Below, piece by piece: positions 36,579 through 46,542 of a stretch of 64,000 bases of DNA. Within the stretch, counting starts at the first letter, position 1, and each line of letters opens with the position of its first letter. The stretch is from Ketobacter sp. MCCC 1A13808 (lineage in GTDB: Bacteria > Pseudomonadota > Gammaproteobacteria > Pseudomonadales > Ketobacteraceae): NCBI RefSeq assembly GCF_009746715.1, contig NZ_VRKW01000004.1, positions 62,001 through 126,000 on the forward strand, given 5' to 3'. The notes beneath the pieces are model-generated. The model worked only from the letters and a program-made list of their open reading frames with translations. It was not told the DNA's origin and made no database searches. The position numbers were made by a program, and so were the translations under genes.

Positions 36579-37988
36579 TTAACCGTTGAAAGTACGGATG
36601 TCGACAAAATGACCGGCGATGGCCGCTGCTGCTGCCATTGCAGGACTGACCAGGTGCGTGCGCCCGCCGTATCCCTGTCTGCCTTCAAAGTTGCGGTTGG
36701 ACGTGGACGCGCAATGCTCACCATCGCCCAAACGGTCTGCATTCATGGCCAGACACATAGAACAACCCGGTTCACGCCACTCAAAACCCGCCGCAATAAA
36801 GATTTGATCGAGACCTTCATCTTCCGCCTGTTGCTTAACCAAGCCAGAACCGGGCACCACCATGGCCTGCTTCACTTTGCCGGACACTTTACGGCCCTTG
36901 GCTACCGCCGCCGCTGCGCGCAAGTCTTCGATACGGGAATTAGTACAAGAGCCGATAAAAACACGGTCAGGCACAACATCAGCCATTGTGATACCGGGCT
37001 TTAATCCCATGTATTGATACGCACGGCGCATACCATCCGCTTTAACCGGATCCGATTCCACATCGGGATCAGGCAAGGCTTCATCAATGGCAACCACCAT
37101 TTCAGGAGACGTACCCCAGCTAACCTGAGGCCGAATAGCAGCCCCGTCCAACTCAACCACCGCATCAAACTGGGCACCCGGATCACTTTTCAGGGTTTTC
37201 CAGTAATCCACTGCGCGCTCCCACTGGTCACCCTTGGGCGCATAAGGTCGCCCTCGGAAATAATCAATGGTTTTATCGTCCACGGCCACCATACCGGCGC
37301 GAGCACCTGCTTCGATCGCCATGTTACAGATGGTCATGCGACCCTCCATAGAGAGCGACTCCAGCACCGTACCGGCAAATTCAATGGCGTAGCCCGTGCC
37401 GCCGGCGGTGCCTATTTTAGCGATAATGGCCAGCACCACATCCTTAGCCGTGACACCCTGCCCCAATTGACCGTTTACCCTGATCTGCATGCTTTTCATT
37501 TTCTTCTGAATCAGGCATTGAGTTGCCATCACATGCTCAACTTCGGAAGTGCCGATACCGTGTGCCAGCGCTCCAAAGGCGCCATGAGTCGCTGTATGAG
37601 AATCTCCGCATACGATTGTCATACCAGGTAAGGTTGCACCCTGCTCCGGACCAACCACATGAACAATCCCTTGCCGGTGGTCATTCATTTTGAATTCGAC
37701 AATACCGAATTCATCGCAATTATCGTCTAATGTCTGCACCTGAATGCGGGATACTTCGTCTTCAATCGGACCGCTGCGATTCATGGTCGGTACATTATGA
37801 TCCGGGGTGGCTATGTTGGCATCAATACGCCAAGGCCTGCGTCCGGCAAGCCGCAAACCTTCAAACGCCTGCGGTGACGTGACTTCGTGCAACAACTGAC
37901 GATCAATATAAATCAGTGCTGTGCCGTCTTCTCGTTGTTTGACAACATGGGCATCCCACAACTTGTCATACAGGGTTTTACCTGTCAT
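36579..37988 (-). CDS. leuC: 3-isopropylmalate dehydratase large subunit LeuC
   Basis: LeuC carries the [4Fe-4S] cluster of isopropylmalate isomerase. The 469-residue protein has the cluster cysteines in FIGSCTNSR and in the pair CSMCLAMN. The substrate loop [12 protein letters not shown] is at about residues 128-139. AGAGGA precedes the ATG. A LysR-type gene diverges from it across a 188-bp gap, a placement also seen in Pseudomonas. Confidence 0.97.
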   Translation of the reverse strand: MTGKTLYDKLWDAHVVKQREDGTALIYIDRQLLHEVTSPQAFEGLRLAGRRPWRIDANIATPDHNVPTMNRSGPIEDEVSRIQVQTLDDNCDEFGIVEFKMNDHRQGIVHVVGPEQGATLPGMTIVCGDSHTATHGAFGALAHGIGTSEVEHVMATQCLIQKKMKSMQIRVNGQLGQGVTAKDVVLAIIAKIGTAGGTGYAIEFAGTVLESLSMEGRMTICNMAIEAGARAGMVAVDDKTIDYFRGRPYAPKGDQWERAVDYWKTLKSDPGAQFDAVVELDGAAIRPQVSWGTSPEMVVAIDEALPDPDVESDPVKADGMRRAYQYMGLKPGITMADVVPDRVFIGSCTNSRIEDLRAAAAVAKGRKVSGKVKQAMVVPGSGLVKQQAEDEGLDQIFIAAGFEWREPGCSMCLAMNADRLGDGEHCASTSNRNFEGRQGYGGRTHLVSPAMAAAAAIAGHFVDIRTFNG

Positions 37989-38077
37989 GGTGGTGTCCTC
38001 TCTCCGATTGTATTGATATAAAGTCCAGAATTTAGTCTGGTTCTCACTCTCCAGGTAATGCTAATACTCAGAGCGCC

Positions 38078-38101
38078 ATAAAACAAATTCATATTTTTTA
38101 T
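38078..38101. promoter_or_regulatory. AT-rich dyad between leuC and the LysR gene
   Basis: ATAAAA and TTTTAT form an interrupted inverted repeat separated by 12 bases, in the middle of the divergent gap. LysR-type regulators often bind such T-N11-A-like dyads near their own gene. The match is weak and AT-rich sequence makes chance likely. Confidence 0.3.
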
Positions 38102-38176
38102 AAATTGGATTACTATTTGGAATGGATGCTTCAGCTAGCGTCTTTCTTGCTAAACGCTTTTGACGAGGAACACGCT

Positions 38177-39076
38177 ATGGAGATAGCCGAACTGAAAGCC
38201 TTTATCGCCGTTGCCGAACTCGGTTCCTTCTCACAAGCGGCTCTGCAATTGCACCTGACTCAACCCGCCGTGAGCAAACGCATCAATCAGCTCGAAATTA
38301 CACTTGGCTGCCAGCTATTTGATCGTATCGGCAGACAAGTGGCGCTGACCGAAGCCGGGCGTGACCTGTTGCCCAGAGCAAACCGGATCTTGCTGGAAAT
38401 GGACGATATGCGACGCTCACTCTCCAACCTCAATGGCGAGGTCAGTGGCACGTTGAAAATAGGGACATCCCACCATATTGGATTGCACCGCCTGCCCCCT
38501 ATTCTGAAGCGGTTTACGCAACGCTACCCACAAGTGTTTCTGGATATTCAATTTATTGATTCTGAATTGGCGTTTGACCTGGTCACCCAGGGGAAACTGG
38601 AATTAGGAATTGTTACTCTACCGCCGGACCAACATTCGAATGTGAGAACCCGTGCTATCTGGCAGGACCAATTAGTATTTATGGTCGGGTTGGAACATCC
38701 CCTGGCAGGAGAAACCCTTAAAGACCTTGAGCAACTAACCAACCATCCTGCGATCCTCCCGAGCATGACAACCTTCACCCGTCGAATCGTAGAATCTTTG
38801 TTCCAGCAAAAAAAATTACGCATTGATGTGCCTATTTCTACCAATTATCTTGAGACCATCAAAATGATGACCTCAATTGGGTTAGGCTGGACGGTGTTAC
38901 CCAAAACCATGCTCGACGAAACCGTTACGCCGTTCAACGTGAAAGGGGTACAACTTGAAAGAACCCTCGGGGTGGTTTATCACGAAAAACACTCGTTATC
39001 GAATGCGGCGCGTGCCATTTTGGATTTAATCACTCAGGCAGAACAAAGCTCGGAGGGACAATCAAACTATCGATAG
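38177..39076 (+). CDS. LysR-type transcriptional regulator, possibly of leuCDB
   Basis: The 299-residue protein has the N-terminal winged helix of LysR regulators (about residues 1-60: FSQAALQLHLTQPAVSKRI) and a substrate-binding C-terminal domain. I chose the ATG at 38177, with GAGGA upstream, because the protein then begins directly at the helix-turn-helix region as in the family. It diverges from leuC. Adjacent divergent LysR genes often control their neighbour, so leucine synthesis is the likely target; the effector is unknown. Its end overlaps the convergent cyclotransferase-like gene by 10 bases. Confidence 0.9.
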   Translation: MEIAELKAFIAVAELGSFSQAALQLHLTQPAVSKRINQLEITLGCQLFDRIGRQVALTEAGRDLLPRANRILLEMDDMRRSLSNLNGEVSGTLKIGTSHHIGLHRLPPILKRFTQRYPQVFLDIQFIDSELAFDLVTQGKLELGIVTLPPDQHSNVRTRAIWQDQLVFMVGLEHPLAGETLKDLEQLTNHPAILPSMTTFTRRIVESLFQQKKLRIDVPISTNYLETIKMMTSIGLGWTVLPKTMLDETVTPFNVKGVQLERTLGVVYHEKHSLSNAARAILDLITQAEQSSEGQSNYR

Positions 39077-39462
39077 GTTAGGCGGGGCTTTCTGCTTTGT
39101 GTGCGATACCAACCAATGGACCAGGGTATTTTGCTTACCCTGCCCCGCGCCCAGGGAACGATGCTATAAACCCAGGCTAACTGGAACTCTGCGTCGACCT
39201 TCACGTGAACCTGTATACGTTGATAAAGTTCGCCTTCGTAACGGTCCAGACGCGCGATTTGCTGCGGCGACAGGTCGTGCAAAAGCGCCCCCTTCACCAC
39301 CGATTCGGCACAGGGCACAATACCCGGAAAATCAGCCCGCTGCACCAAACCGCAGCGATAGCCACTCAACACCGCAGGTAGCGTCTCGAACTCACAACCA
39401 ACCACCCTCTGAGTAATTTCCGGCAATTGCAAAGTGCCATAGACGAACAGTTTTTTAATCAC
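39067..39462 (-). CDS. gamma-glutamylcyclotransferase-like (GGCT/AIG2) protein
   Basis: The family releases 5-oxoproline from gamma-glutamyl compounds. The 131-residue protein has the substrate loop VYGTLQLP near the N-terminus. The candidate catalytic Glu is in DRYEGELY at about residues 73-80. The C-terminus is basic. It overlaps mtnC by 4 bases on the same strand, so it is probably made with the methionine-salvage enzymes, although no role for it there is established. Confidence 0.85.
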   Translation of the reverse strand: MIKKLFVYGTLQLPEITQRVVGCEFETLPAVLSGYRCGLVQRADFPGIVPCAESVVKGALLHDLSPQQIARLDRYEGELYQRIQVHVKVDAEFQLAWVYSIVPWARGRVSKIPWSIGWYRTQSRKPRLTYR

Positions 39463-40136
39463 AAGGTAATTTCATCGAACCCCGAGATCTGGGTATGCTC
39501 GCCAAGATCGAGGGACTTGTGATCACGGTTCAGTGCCAGTGTATTGATCCCTGCGGCGGCGGCAGCGTCTAGCTCCTCCACTATATCCGAAAGGAACAGG
39601 ATTTCGTCTGCTGCATACTTGAGCTGTTGCTGAATGTGCCGGTAAGATTCTGGTTCGCGTTTGCCGCCAATCCTGGTATCAAAAAAATGTTCGAACAAGG
39701 GTGTCAAATCCCCTGCTACGCTGTTTCCGAACAGCAGTTTTTGGGCCGCCTCGGAGCCGGATGAATATACGCTTAGGTGGATACCCTGATTCTTCCAATG
39801 CGCCAGACAAGCCGCTACTTCTGGATACAGGTGGCCGGTGAGTTCACCTGACTCATAGCCGGATTGCCAAATCATGCCCTGCAGTGACTTTAACGGCGTT
39901 ATTTTCTGATCCTGATCAATCCAGCCAATCAGGGTGTCTATCACTTCCTGCACGCTGGCATCGGCGTTGTTAATTTCGGAGCGGACAGCCTCAATCTGTC
40001 TGGCTACTTCAGGCTCGCCCTGATGTTCAATTATAAAATCTGCCATCCTTGCCCTGGCATAGGGAAACAAGACGTCCGCTACAAATGAAATGCTGGTCGT
40101 TGTGCCTTCGATATCCGTAACTATGGCTTTGATCAT
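39459..40136 (-). CDS. mtnC: acireductone synthase (enolase-phosphatase) MtnC
   Basis: MtnC enolises and dephosphorylates 2,3-diketo-5-methylthiopentyl-1-phosphate to acireductone. The 225-residue HAD protein has the modified motif I TDIEGTTTS, with Asp8 and Glu10 as in the family. The segment FDTRIGGKREPESY and motif LFLSDIVEELDAA complete the active site. It follows mtnD by 27 bp. Confidence 0.95.
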   Translation of the reverse strand: MIKAIVTDIEGTTTSISFVADVLFPYARARMADFIIEHQGEPEVARQIEAVRSEINNADASVQEVIDTLIGWIDQDQKITPLKSLQGMIWQSGYESGELTGHLYPEVAACLAHWKNQGIHLSVYSSGSEAAQKLLFGNSVAGDLTPLFEHFFDTRIGGKREPESYRHIQQQLKYAADEILFLSDIVEELDAAAAAGINTLALNRDHKSLDLGEHTQISGFDEITL

Positions 40137-40163
40137 TCTGCTGTCCGGTGAGTGAGATGATGA

Positions 40164-40718
40164 CTACTTGGTTAAGGCTTCGTAGCGCGGAAATTCATTT
40201 GCGATTTTTTCGCCGGTGAATTTTGCGACCCAACCATCGACATTGGTGAACAGGCGGACGGCCGTAAAATTCGGGCTGCCTCCCATATCAAACCAGTGAC
40301 GGGTGTTGGCCGGAACCCGAATCAAATCGTTTTGACAGCATTGAATAGCATAAACACCATCATCTAGGTGCAAATAAAACAGCCCATCTCCCTTTACAAA
40401 AAAACGTACTTCGTCTTCTGTATGGATGTGTTCTTCAAGAAACTTATTGCGCAACTCATTTTTTTGCGGATGATCCGGCGTCATATTAATAACATCCGCT
40501 GTTTCATAGCCACCTTCTTTCTGCAGGCGCTCTATAGAGCCAGAGTAGGCTTGCAAAATATCATCGCTGGTGGAATCCGCAGTCACCTCAAAATCCGTTT
40601 CCCACTGTTCAAAACCAATGCCTTTTTGTTCGAGTATTCTGGCAATTTCGCTCTGATCTTCTGTAACTCTATCAGCCTGTGCGGCATGGATATCGTTAAA
40701 CACATACAATTTGCTCAT
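40164..40718 (-). CDS. mtnD: acireductone dioxygenase MtnD
   Basis: MtnD, a cupin, oxidises acireductone: with Fe it yields formate and the keto acid precursor of methionine, with Ni an off-pathway product. The 184-residue protein keeps the metal ligands His97, His99, Glu103 (HIHTEDE) and His141. Each is one position beyond the Klebsiella enzyme. It lies 10 bp after mtnB. Confidence 0.96.
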   Translation of the reverse strand: MSKLYVFNDIHAAQADRVTEDQSEIARILEQKGIGFEQWETDFEVTADSTSDDILQAYSGSIERLQKEGGYETADVINMTPDHPQKNELRNKFLEEHIHTEDEVRFFVKGDGLFYLHLDDGVYAIQCCQNDLIRVPANTRHWFDMGGSPNFTAVRLFTNVDGWVAKFTGEKIANEFPRYEALTK

Positions 40719-40728
40719 TGTGTTTCCC

Positions 40729-41343
40729 TCATTTTAACAACAGGCAACTTTGATACTCACACTCCATTAGAAACTCCATTGCTTCGCTATGACGACGAAC
40801 CTCTGCAACGGTATTCCCCCAGGTATAAATGCCGTGCCCCGCAAGAATAAAAGCCGGGCATACGGGTTTTTGGGTCAAGTAGGCGTTGACCTCTTTGGCC
40901 AACGCCATCATATCCTGACTATTGGCGAAAACAGGCACCACCACTTCCTGCTCGTGGCTGGTAACACCACGAAACGCTTTTTGCATTTCATAGTTTTTGA
41001 AGCGGATTTCGCCCTGCCAGATAGCACGGCTAAAAACGGTTCCGAATATTGAGTGGGTGTGTATAACATAGCCGGCTTGGGGATCATGACCATAAATCAG
41101 CGCATGAAGCAGTGTTTCTGCTGAAGGTTGTTTTTCATTATTAAAGGGCTGACCTTCGGCATCAACTTCCATTAAATCCTGCTCAGTTAACGCGCCTTTC
41201 GCATGACCCGAGACCGTAATCAGAATCCGGGACTCGTCAATTTTCGCCGATAGATTACCACTGGTCGCCGGGCACCAGTTACGGGAATCAACCCAGCGGC
41301 CGATTTCGATTACGTCGTGTTTCAATTGCTGAATATCAGCCAT
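40729..41343 (-). CDS. mtnB: methylthioribulose-1-phosphate dehydratase MtnB
   Basis: MtnB dehydrates methylthioribulose-1-phosphate in the methionine salvage pathway. The 204-residue class II aldolase fold protein has zinc ligands His95 and His97 in VIHTHS, and a later His in ILAGHGIYTWG. It is the first gene of mtnB-mtnD-mtnC. The upstream steps (mtnN or mtnP, mtnK or mtnA) and the final transaminase are not in the window. Confidence 0.95.
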   Translation of the reverse strand: MADIQQLKHDVIEIGRWVDSRNWCPATSGNLSAKIDESRILITVSGHAKGALTEQDLMEVDAEGQPFNNEKQPSAETLLHALIYGHDPQAGYVIHTHSIFGTVFSRAIWQGEIRFKNYEMQKAFRGVTSHEQEVVVPVFANSQDMMALAKEVNAYLTQKPVCPAFILAGHGIYTWGNTVAEVRRHSEAMEFLMECEYQSCLLLK

Positions 41344-41391
41344 TACTTACCTTCTGAATTGATGTACTGTGTCAATTGATAAAAGTTGAAG

Positions 41392-42594
41392 TCAGGTTAA
41401 GGTCTCACTTTTGCCACCGCCCTGCCTCGGTGATGTCAGACCCAATGCCAGCAGTCCGGCCACCAGCGCAATTCCTGCTGCCATAAAGTAAGCCATGGAA
41501 CCACCCCAGTTTTCAACAATCATTCCGGAAAAATACGCACCCAGAGCGCCACCCAAGCCAAAACTGAACGAGCTATACATGGCCTGCCCTTGCCCCGAGG
41601 CCTGGGCGTTAAAATAACGATGGATCAGATGAATAGCGATCGCATGAAACACCCCGAAAGTGGCAGCATGCCCGAGTTGTGCCAGCAAAATGAGAGCCAA
41701 CGACTGGGGATAGGCACCGGTCAGCCACCATCGTAGGGCCCCTATCAGCAGGCAACTCACAGCCAGCGTGCGCACATCGAACCAGCTAAACAGCCGGTGG
41801 GCTACCAGAAAAACCCCTATTTCAGCGACAACACCAAGCGCCCAAAGCCAGCCTATTGCGGTCTTGCTATAACCATGATCCTGCAAGAAGATAGAAAAAA
41901 AGGTGTAATAGGGGCCGTGAGAAATCTGCAATAACAAGCAAATGCTAAAGAACAAAATGACCTGAGGTGATTTCAATTGTGCAATAAACACCGCAAGGCT
42001 GCCTTTGCTTGCCGCCGCCGTTACCGGTGACGAAATGGCAAAACTGGATACGGCGATCAAAGCCAGCAGGATAAACAGAATTATCGGTAAACGGGCGATG
42101 CTTTCGTGCTCGAAATACCAACCTAATCCGACCACCGCGGCAACAAAACCAACCGAGCCCCATAATCGTATTCGGCTGTACTGATCAGTCTGCCGATCCA
42201 GGTGCCGCAAAGTGACCACTTCAAATTGCGGCATAACGGCATTCCAAAAGAAGCTGAAGCCACACAGCACCAACGCCATCCCCCAGAAACCGGGATGAAG
42301 AAAGATACCGGCAAAGATCATCAGCGACAGTACCGAACCAAGCCTGATAATCTGTATGCGTCTACCGGTATAATCTGCCAGCCATCCCCAAATATTCGGT
42401 GCTAACAGCTTCGTACCGACGATCGTAGCGCTGAGCTGCCCGATTTCCGACAAGGAAAAACCTTGTTCCTGCAAATAGAGACCCAGGAACGGTAGCAAGG
42501 CCCCAAGTAACCCAAAATAATAGAAATAGAATGAAGACAAGCGCCAATAAGGAACGCTCTGAACGCTGGCTTCCGGCTGAACACCCGCGATCAC
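41392..42594 (-). CDS. MFS transporter, HcaT-like family
   Basis: The 400-residue protein has twelve predicted membrane segments and the overall pattern of the MFS_1-like group that includes HcaT and LacY relatives. Conserved features are a short aromatic start (WRLSSFYFYYFG) and the intracellular loop WGWLADYTGRR after helix 2. The substrate cannot be told. It begins 3 bp after aroC ends on the same strand; no functional link to shikimate synthesis is evident. Confidence 0.85.
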   Translation of the reverse strand: MIAGVQPEASVQSVPYWRLSSFYFYYFGLLGALLPFLGLYLQEQGFSLSEIGQLSATIVGTKLLAPNIWGWLADYTGRRIQIIRLGSVLSLMIFAGIFLHPGFWGMALVLCGFSFFWNAVMPQFEVVTLRHLDRQTDQYSRIRLWGSVGFVAAVVGLGWYFEHESIARLPIILFILLALIAVSSFAISSPVTAAASKGSLAVFIAQLKSPQVILFFSICLLLQISHGPYYTFFSIFLQDHGYSKTAIGWLWALGVVAEIGVFLVAHRLFSWFDVRTLAVSCLLIGALRWWLTGAYPQSLALILLAQLGHAATFGVFHAIAIHLIHRYFNAQASGQGQAMYSSFSFGLGGALGAYFSGMIVENWGGSMAYFMAAGIALVAGLLALGLTSPRQGGGKSETLT

Positions 42595-42597
42595 TAC

Positions 42598-43713
42598 CTA
42601 CTCTTGCTCCTTAATGCGAGCAGAGCCGGCAAGCTGTGGTGTATGGGTCTCTACATCGGCGTTCTGGCCGCGATGCCTTAGGGCGTGATCCATCAACACC
42701 AACGCCATCATGGCTTCGGCGATGGGCGTAGCACGTACCCCAACGCAGGGGTCGTGTCGCCCGAGGGTCACTACCTCCACGGGATTGCCGTCCGTATCGA
42801 TACTTTTGCCTGGAATCCGCAGGCTCGAAGTCGGCTTTAAGGCAATATGGGCGATAATATCCTGCCCTGACGAGATACCGCCCAAAATACCGCCCGCATT
42901 GTTGGATTCGAAACCGTCTGGGGTAAGCTCATCGCGATGCTGTTCACCGCGCTGAGTCACAACGTCGAACCCGGCCCCGATCTCAACGCCTTTAACCGCG
43001 TTTATGCTCATCAGGGCGTGCGCCAGTTCGGCATCCAGACGATCGAAAATCGGTTCACCTAACCCCGGCATCATTCCCGTCGCTACCACGGTCACTTTGG
43101 CGCCGATTGAGCTGCCATCGCGCCGCAACTGGTCGATCAGGGCTTCCATTTGCGGCACAACGCTCTGATCCGGGCAGAAAAACGGATTTTGCGGGACCGC
43201 ATCCCAATCAAAAGAAGTAGGCTTGATATCACCAATCTGGGACACATAACCGCGCACTTCGATTCCGAAACGCTGCTTGAGGTACTTTTTTGCAATGGCA
43301 CCAGCAGCCACCCGCATCGCGGTTTCCCGGGCGGAGGATCGACCACCACCACGATAGTCCCGCACCCCGTATTTTTGGTGGTAGGTATAGTCAGCATGGG
43401 CGGGCCGGAATTTGTCTTTTATTTCGGAGTAATCTTTGGATTTCTGGTCTTTATTGCGGATCAGTAAACCAATTGACGTGCCGGTGGTTTTGCCTTCAAA
43501 CACCCCGGACAGGATTTGCACTTCGTCGTCCTCACGACGCTGTGTCGCGTACTTTGAGGTGCCGGGTTTGCGCCGATCCAGATCGATCTGCAGATCGGCT
43601 TCACTGAGTTCAAGTCCCGGGGGGCAACCATCCACAATGCAACCCAGCGCTATACCGTGGCTTTCGCCAAAGGTGGTGACAGTGAACAGTTTACCGAACG
43701 TATTACCCGACAT
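42598..43713 (-). CDS. aroC: chorismate synthase AroC
   Basis: AroC converts EPSP to chorismate using reduced FMN. The 371-residue protein begins [15 protein letters not shown], the signature with the catalytic His. The FMN-binding signature [10 protein letters not shown] and the later [14 protein letters not shown] segment are intact. The C-terminus is a few residues longer than in E. coli. It lies 149 bp from prmB, and aroC near prmB is a common arrangement. Confidence 0.97.
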   Translation of the reverse strand: MSGNTFGKLFTVTTFGESHGIALGCIVDGCPPGLELSEADLQIDLDRRKPGTSKYATQRREDDEVQILSGVFEGKTTGTSIGLLIRNKDQKSKDYSEIKDKFRPAHADYTYHQKYGVRDYRGGGRSSARETAMRVAAGAIAKKYLKQRFGIEVRGYVSQIGDIKPTSFDWDAVPQNPFFCPDQSVVPQMEALIDQLRRDGSSIGAKVTVVATGMMPGLGEPIFDRLDAELAHALMSINAVKGVEIGAGFDVVTQRGEQHRDELTPDGFESNNAGGILGGISSGQDIIAHIALKPTSSLRIPGKSIDTDGNPVEVVTLGRHDPCVGVRATPIAEAMMALVLMDHALRHRGQNADVETHTPQLAGSARIKEQE

Positions 43714-43862
43714 AGAGTGAACTCTTATGGTTACCTGATTTACAGTGAATGGAACAAAAAAGGGAGCACATTATACCTGCCATTGTCACGACATGCGAAA
43801 CTGAATTTCGCTGGTGATCGCCACTCGAAGGGGCTTTTAAAACAATTGGTTATGCTTTATAT

Positions 43863-44810
43863 TTAAAGCACAAACTCAGCTTGCTGATGGTCAATTTCTT
43901 CTTTCGTCAATAGAAAAACACCGTGACCGCCCCGCTCGAACTCCAGCCAGGTAAAGGCGACGTTTTCATACAGGACTTCCAATGCTTCCCAGGAGTTACC
44001 TACTTCAATCACCACGATGCCACCCGGATTCAGATGTCGCGACAGTTCCGGCAACATACGCCGCACGATATCCAGGCCATCATTACCCGCTTCCAACCCC
44101 ATGCGTGGTTCGTGATGAAACTCATCTGGTAGCGAGTCCATATCGGCTTTATCGACATAGGGCGGGTTAGACACGATAATATCGTAGGTACGCCCTTCCA
44201 ATGCTTCGAAAAGATCGGAATAAATCACATTGACCTGATGTTCGACACCCAAAGACAACACATTTTGCTCTGCCACATCCAAGGCATCCTCACTCAGATC
44301 CACACAGTCCACCAACGCTTGCGGAAAATAATGCGCGCATGCGATGCCGATACACCCGCTACCTGCGCACATATCCAGGATCACATCCACCTGATCCGGG
44401 TCAACCCAGGGAGCGAATTGTTTCTCTATCAATTCAGCGATAGGTGAACGGGGAATCAACACACGTTGATCCACTTTAAAAGGGATTTCGGCAAACCAAC
44501 CGGTGCCAGTCAGATACGCTGTGGGAATGCGCTCCACCACGCGCTTTTCCAACAATGCGCAAACCGCTTCTTTCTCACTGGTGAGCAAACGGGCATCCTG
44601 AATCCGTGTGTCGATATCCCAGGGCAAGTGCAATGCGTGTAACACCAGTGCGACCGCCTCATCCCAGGCATCCGCATAACCGTGTCCCTGCACCACCTGA
44701 TGCTCGTTGAAAAGGCTGACCGACCAACGCAGGAAATCCCGGATCGTATGAAGTTCCTGAAGCGCTTCTTCCAGATTAATCAGATCGCCACGGATGGGGT
44801 TAATTGTCAT
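43863..44810 (-). CDS. prmB: ribosomal protein L3 N5-glutamine methyltransferase PrmB
   Basis: PrmB methylates a glutamine of ribosomal protein L3 using SAM. The 315-residue protein has an N-terminal helical domain and a Rossmann methyltransferase domain. The SAM loop is DMCAGSGCIGI at about 146-156, and the glutamine-specific NPPY motif is at residues 215-218. The upstream leader has repeated 12-bp units, each with an AGGA Shine-Dalgarno-like core (44818-44865). The related PrmC (for release factors) is a possible confusion, but length and N-terminus favour PrmB. Confidence 0.93.
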   Translation of the reverse strand: MTINPIRGDLINLEEALQELHTIRDFLRWSVSLFNEHQVVQGHGYADAWDEAVALVLHALHLPWDIDTRIQDARLLTSEKEAVCALLEKRVVERIPTAYLTGTGWFAEIPFKVDQRVLIPRSPIAELIEKQFAPWVDPDQVDVILDMCAGSGCIGIACAHYFPQALVDCVDLSEDALDVAEQNVLSLGVEHQVNVIYSDLFEALEGRTYDIIVSNPPYVDKADMDSLPDEFHHEPRMGLEAGNDGLDIVRRMLPELSRHLNPGGIVVIEVGNSWEALEVLYENVAFTWLEFERGGHGVFLLTKEEIDHQQAEFVL

Positions 44811-44817
44811 GATTTGG

Positions 44818-44865
44818 GGGTTCCTGTGAGGGTTCCTGTAAGGATTCAGGGATGGGTTCCGCTGC
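44818..44865 (-). repeat. 12-bp tandem repeats in the prmB leader
   Basis: Four 12-bp units lie directly upstream of the prmB start: two nearly identical (GGGTTCCTGTGA and GGGTTCCTGTAA), one diverged, and a partial fourth. On the prmB strand the first two read ACAGGAACCC, so each carries an AGGA core. The nearest core lies about 11 bases before the ATG. Confidence 0.75.
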
Positions 44866-44937
44866 TAAACGTCCGAATGTTACTTGATTTCATGGGGGAT
44901 TCTCTAGTGTTCTATTCAAACAGGCGGTTTCCTGTGA

Positions 44938-44970
44938 TGGACAAGCGTTATATACTTTGCTATATAACGC
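44938..44970 (+). promoter_or_regulatory. modA promoter with ModE operator
   Basis: A -35 box TGGACA (44938-44943), a 17-base spacer and TATATA (44961-44966) form a sigma70-type promoter. Overlying it is a perfect inverted repeat, GCGTTATATA, six bases, TATATAACGC (44945-44970). This closely matches the known ModE operator (CGTTATAT half sites). Binding of molybdate-loaded ModE there would cover the -10 and repress modABC. It lies 46 bp before modA. Confidence 0.88.
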
Positions 44971-45016
44971 ATCAATTCAGGACTGAATCATTCCCCATCC
45001 CGCCGGAACCTGGCCC

Positions 45017-45841
45017 ATGCGAGCAGACTCATACCGTCGCCTAAGCAAGCTGTTAATGCTACTGCTGATGCTGGTAGGCAGTAACTCGAGTATCGCAGAG
45101 ACAACCAACCTCAGTGCAGCTCCCAACCAAAACAACCGTCCCACCGATACCATCCTCATTGCTGTCGCCTCGAATTTCGCAAACGTCATGCCGGACATAG
45201 TGAGCCGCTTTGAAACACAGTACGGGCATACTGTCCGCTTATCCTTCGGCTCGTCAGGAAAGCTATTTGCCCAAATCAGAAATGGTGCCCCGTTCCAGGC
45301 CTTTTTCTCTGCCGACCAAGACAAGCCGGAAGCGCTGGTAAAAGCGCATTTAGCCCCGGCAGATTCCCGCTTCACCTACGCACTCGGTGTACTGGCCTTA
45401 TGGTCAAAAGAAGCGGGAGTTGTTGATCCCCAAGGGCAAATTCTGGTTCAGCGTCAATACCGGACCCTGGCGTTGGCCAACCCCCGCTTTGCACCCTATG
45501 GCGTAGCGGCTATGGAAGTATTGCAACGCTTGAATGTCCAGCGACAAAGCAATATCAAATGGGTAATGGGGGAAAATATTGCGCAAACATTCCAGTTCAT
45601 TGCAACCGGCAATGCCGATCTCGGCTTTGTGGCTCTATCGCAAATCTATAAAGACGGCAAAATACAGCGCGGCTCAGGCTGGATCATCCCCAACCACCTG
45701 CACAGCCCGATTAGTCAGGATGCGGTGATTTTACGTAAAGGCAAAGACAGCCAAGCAATAAAGGCGTTCATGGGCTTTATGAAAACAGACACCGCCAGAG
45801 CGATAATGCGTTCCTATGGCTATCAACAGGCGATTGAGTAA
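45017..45841 (+). CDS. modA: molybdate ABC transporter substrate-binding protein ModA
   Basis: ModA captures molybdate or tungstate in the periplasm for ModBC. The 274-residue protein has a signal peptide of about 31 residues ending SIA. The mature domain opens with [16 protein letters not shown], and the [12 protein letters not shown] and later NADLGFVAL segments are typical of the family. It is the first gene of modABC. Confidence 0.95.
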   Translation: MRADSYRRLSKLLMLLLMLVGSNSSIAETTNLSAAPNQNNRPTDTILIAVASNFANVMPDIVSRFETQYGHTVRLSFGSSGKLFAQIRNGAPFQAFFSADQDKPEALVKAHLAPADSRFTYALGVLALWSKEAGVVDPQGQILVQRQYRTLALANPRFAPYGVAAMEVLQRLNVQRQSNIKWVMGENIAQTFQFIATGNADLGFVALSQIYKDGKIQRGSGWIIPNHLHSPISQDAVILRKGKDSQAIKAFMGFMKTDTARAIMRSYGYQQAIE

Positions 45842-45846
45842 TTTCG

Positions 45847-46542
45847 ATGGGATTTACAGCGCAGGATTTAGAAGCCATTGGTTTAACGTTCCGACTTGCC
45901 ACAACGGTGACGATATTGCTTCTGATTCTGGGCACACCGCTTGCCTGGTGGCTGGCACGAACCCGCTCCTGGTGGAAAGGCCCCGTCGGTGCTGTGGTGG
46001 CATTGCCGCTGGTGTTACCGCCTACGGTGCTGGGTTTTTATTTACTCATTCTAATGGGGCCGGAGGGCGCTGTGGGTCGTCTCACCCAAAGCCTTGGTTT
46101 GGGCACGCTGCCGTTCACCTTTTGGGGGCTGGTGGTGGGATCCCTTATTTACTCCCTGCCTTTTGTTGTTCAGCCGATTCAAAACGCGTTAGAAGCAATG
46201 GGAAACCGCCCGCTTGAAGTGGCCGCAACCCTGCGTGCGGGTCCGGTTGACCGTTTCTTCACTGTTGTCGTGCCGTTGGCCAAACCCGGGTTTATCACTG
46301 CAGCCATTTTGGGCTTTGCTCACACCGTGGGAGAATTCGGTGTGGTGCTGATGCTGGGTGGCAACATACCGGGTCAAACCCGTGTGGTATCGGTGCAGAT
46401 ATACGACCACGTGGAAGTACTGGATTATGCCCAGGCGCATTGGCTTTCCGGTGCCATGATTTTGTTTTCATTTCTAATCTTGCTTGGGCTCTATCTGTTT
46501 CCGGGTAAAAAGTACGGCGCCGTTATGAGGCTCGGTCTGTGA
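45847..46542 (+). CDS. modB: molybdate ABC transporter permease ModB
   Basis: ModB is the membrane channel of the molybdate importer. The 231-residue protein has about five to six membrane segments and the cytoplasmic EAA-type loop, [25 protein letters not shown] in parts: EVAATLRAG and [12 protein letters not shown]. It lies 5 bp after modA, and its end overlaps the modC start by 4 bases. Confidence 0.96.
   Translation: MGFTAQDLEAIGLTFRLATTVTILLLILGTPLAWWLARTRSWWKGPVGAVVALPLVLPPTVLGFYLLILMGPEGAVGRLTQSLGLGTLPFTFWGLVVGSLIYSLPFVVQPIQNALEAMGNRPLEVAATLRAGPVDRFFTVVVPLAKPGFITAAILGFAHTVGEFGVVLMLGGNIPGQTRVVSVQIYDHVEVLDYAQAHWLSGAMILFSFLILLGLYLFPGKKYGAVMRLGL

Noticed and set aside
36563-36742. N-terminal extension of leuD by 60 codons
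   Set aside because: It overlaps the leuC 3' end and is unlike LeuD; the ATG at 36562 has a good ribosome site.
37014-37631. 205-codon plus-strand open frame
   Set aside because: Lies entirely within leuC on the opposite strand; leuC has clear motifs and length.
43714-43862. Gap between aroC and prmB checked for a gene or terminator
   Set aside because: Only a non-credible plus-strand frame overlapping aroC; nothing supported.
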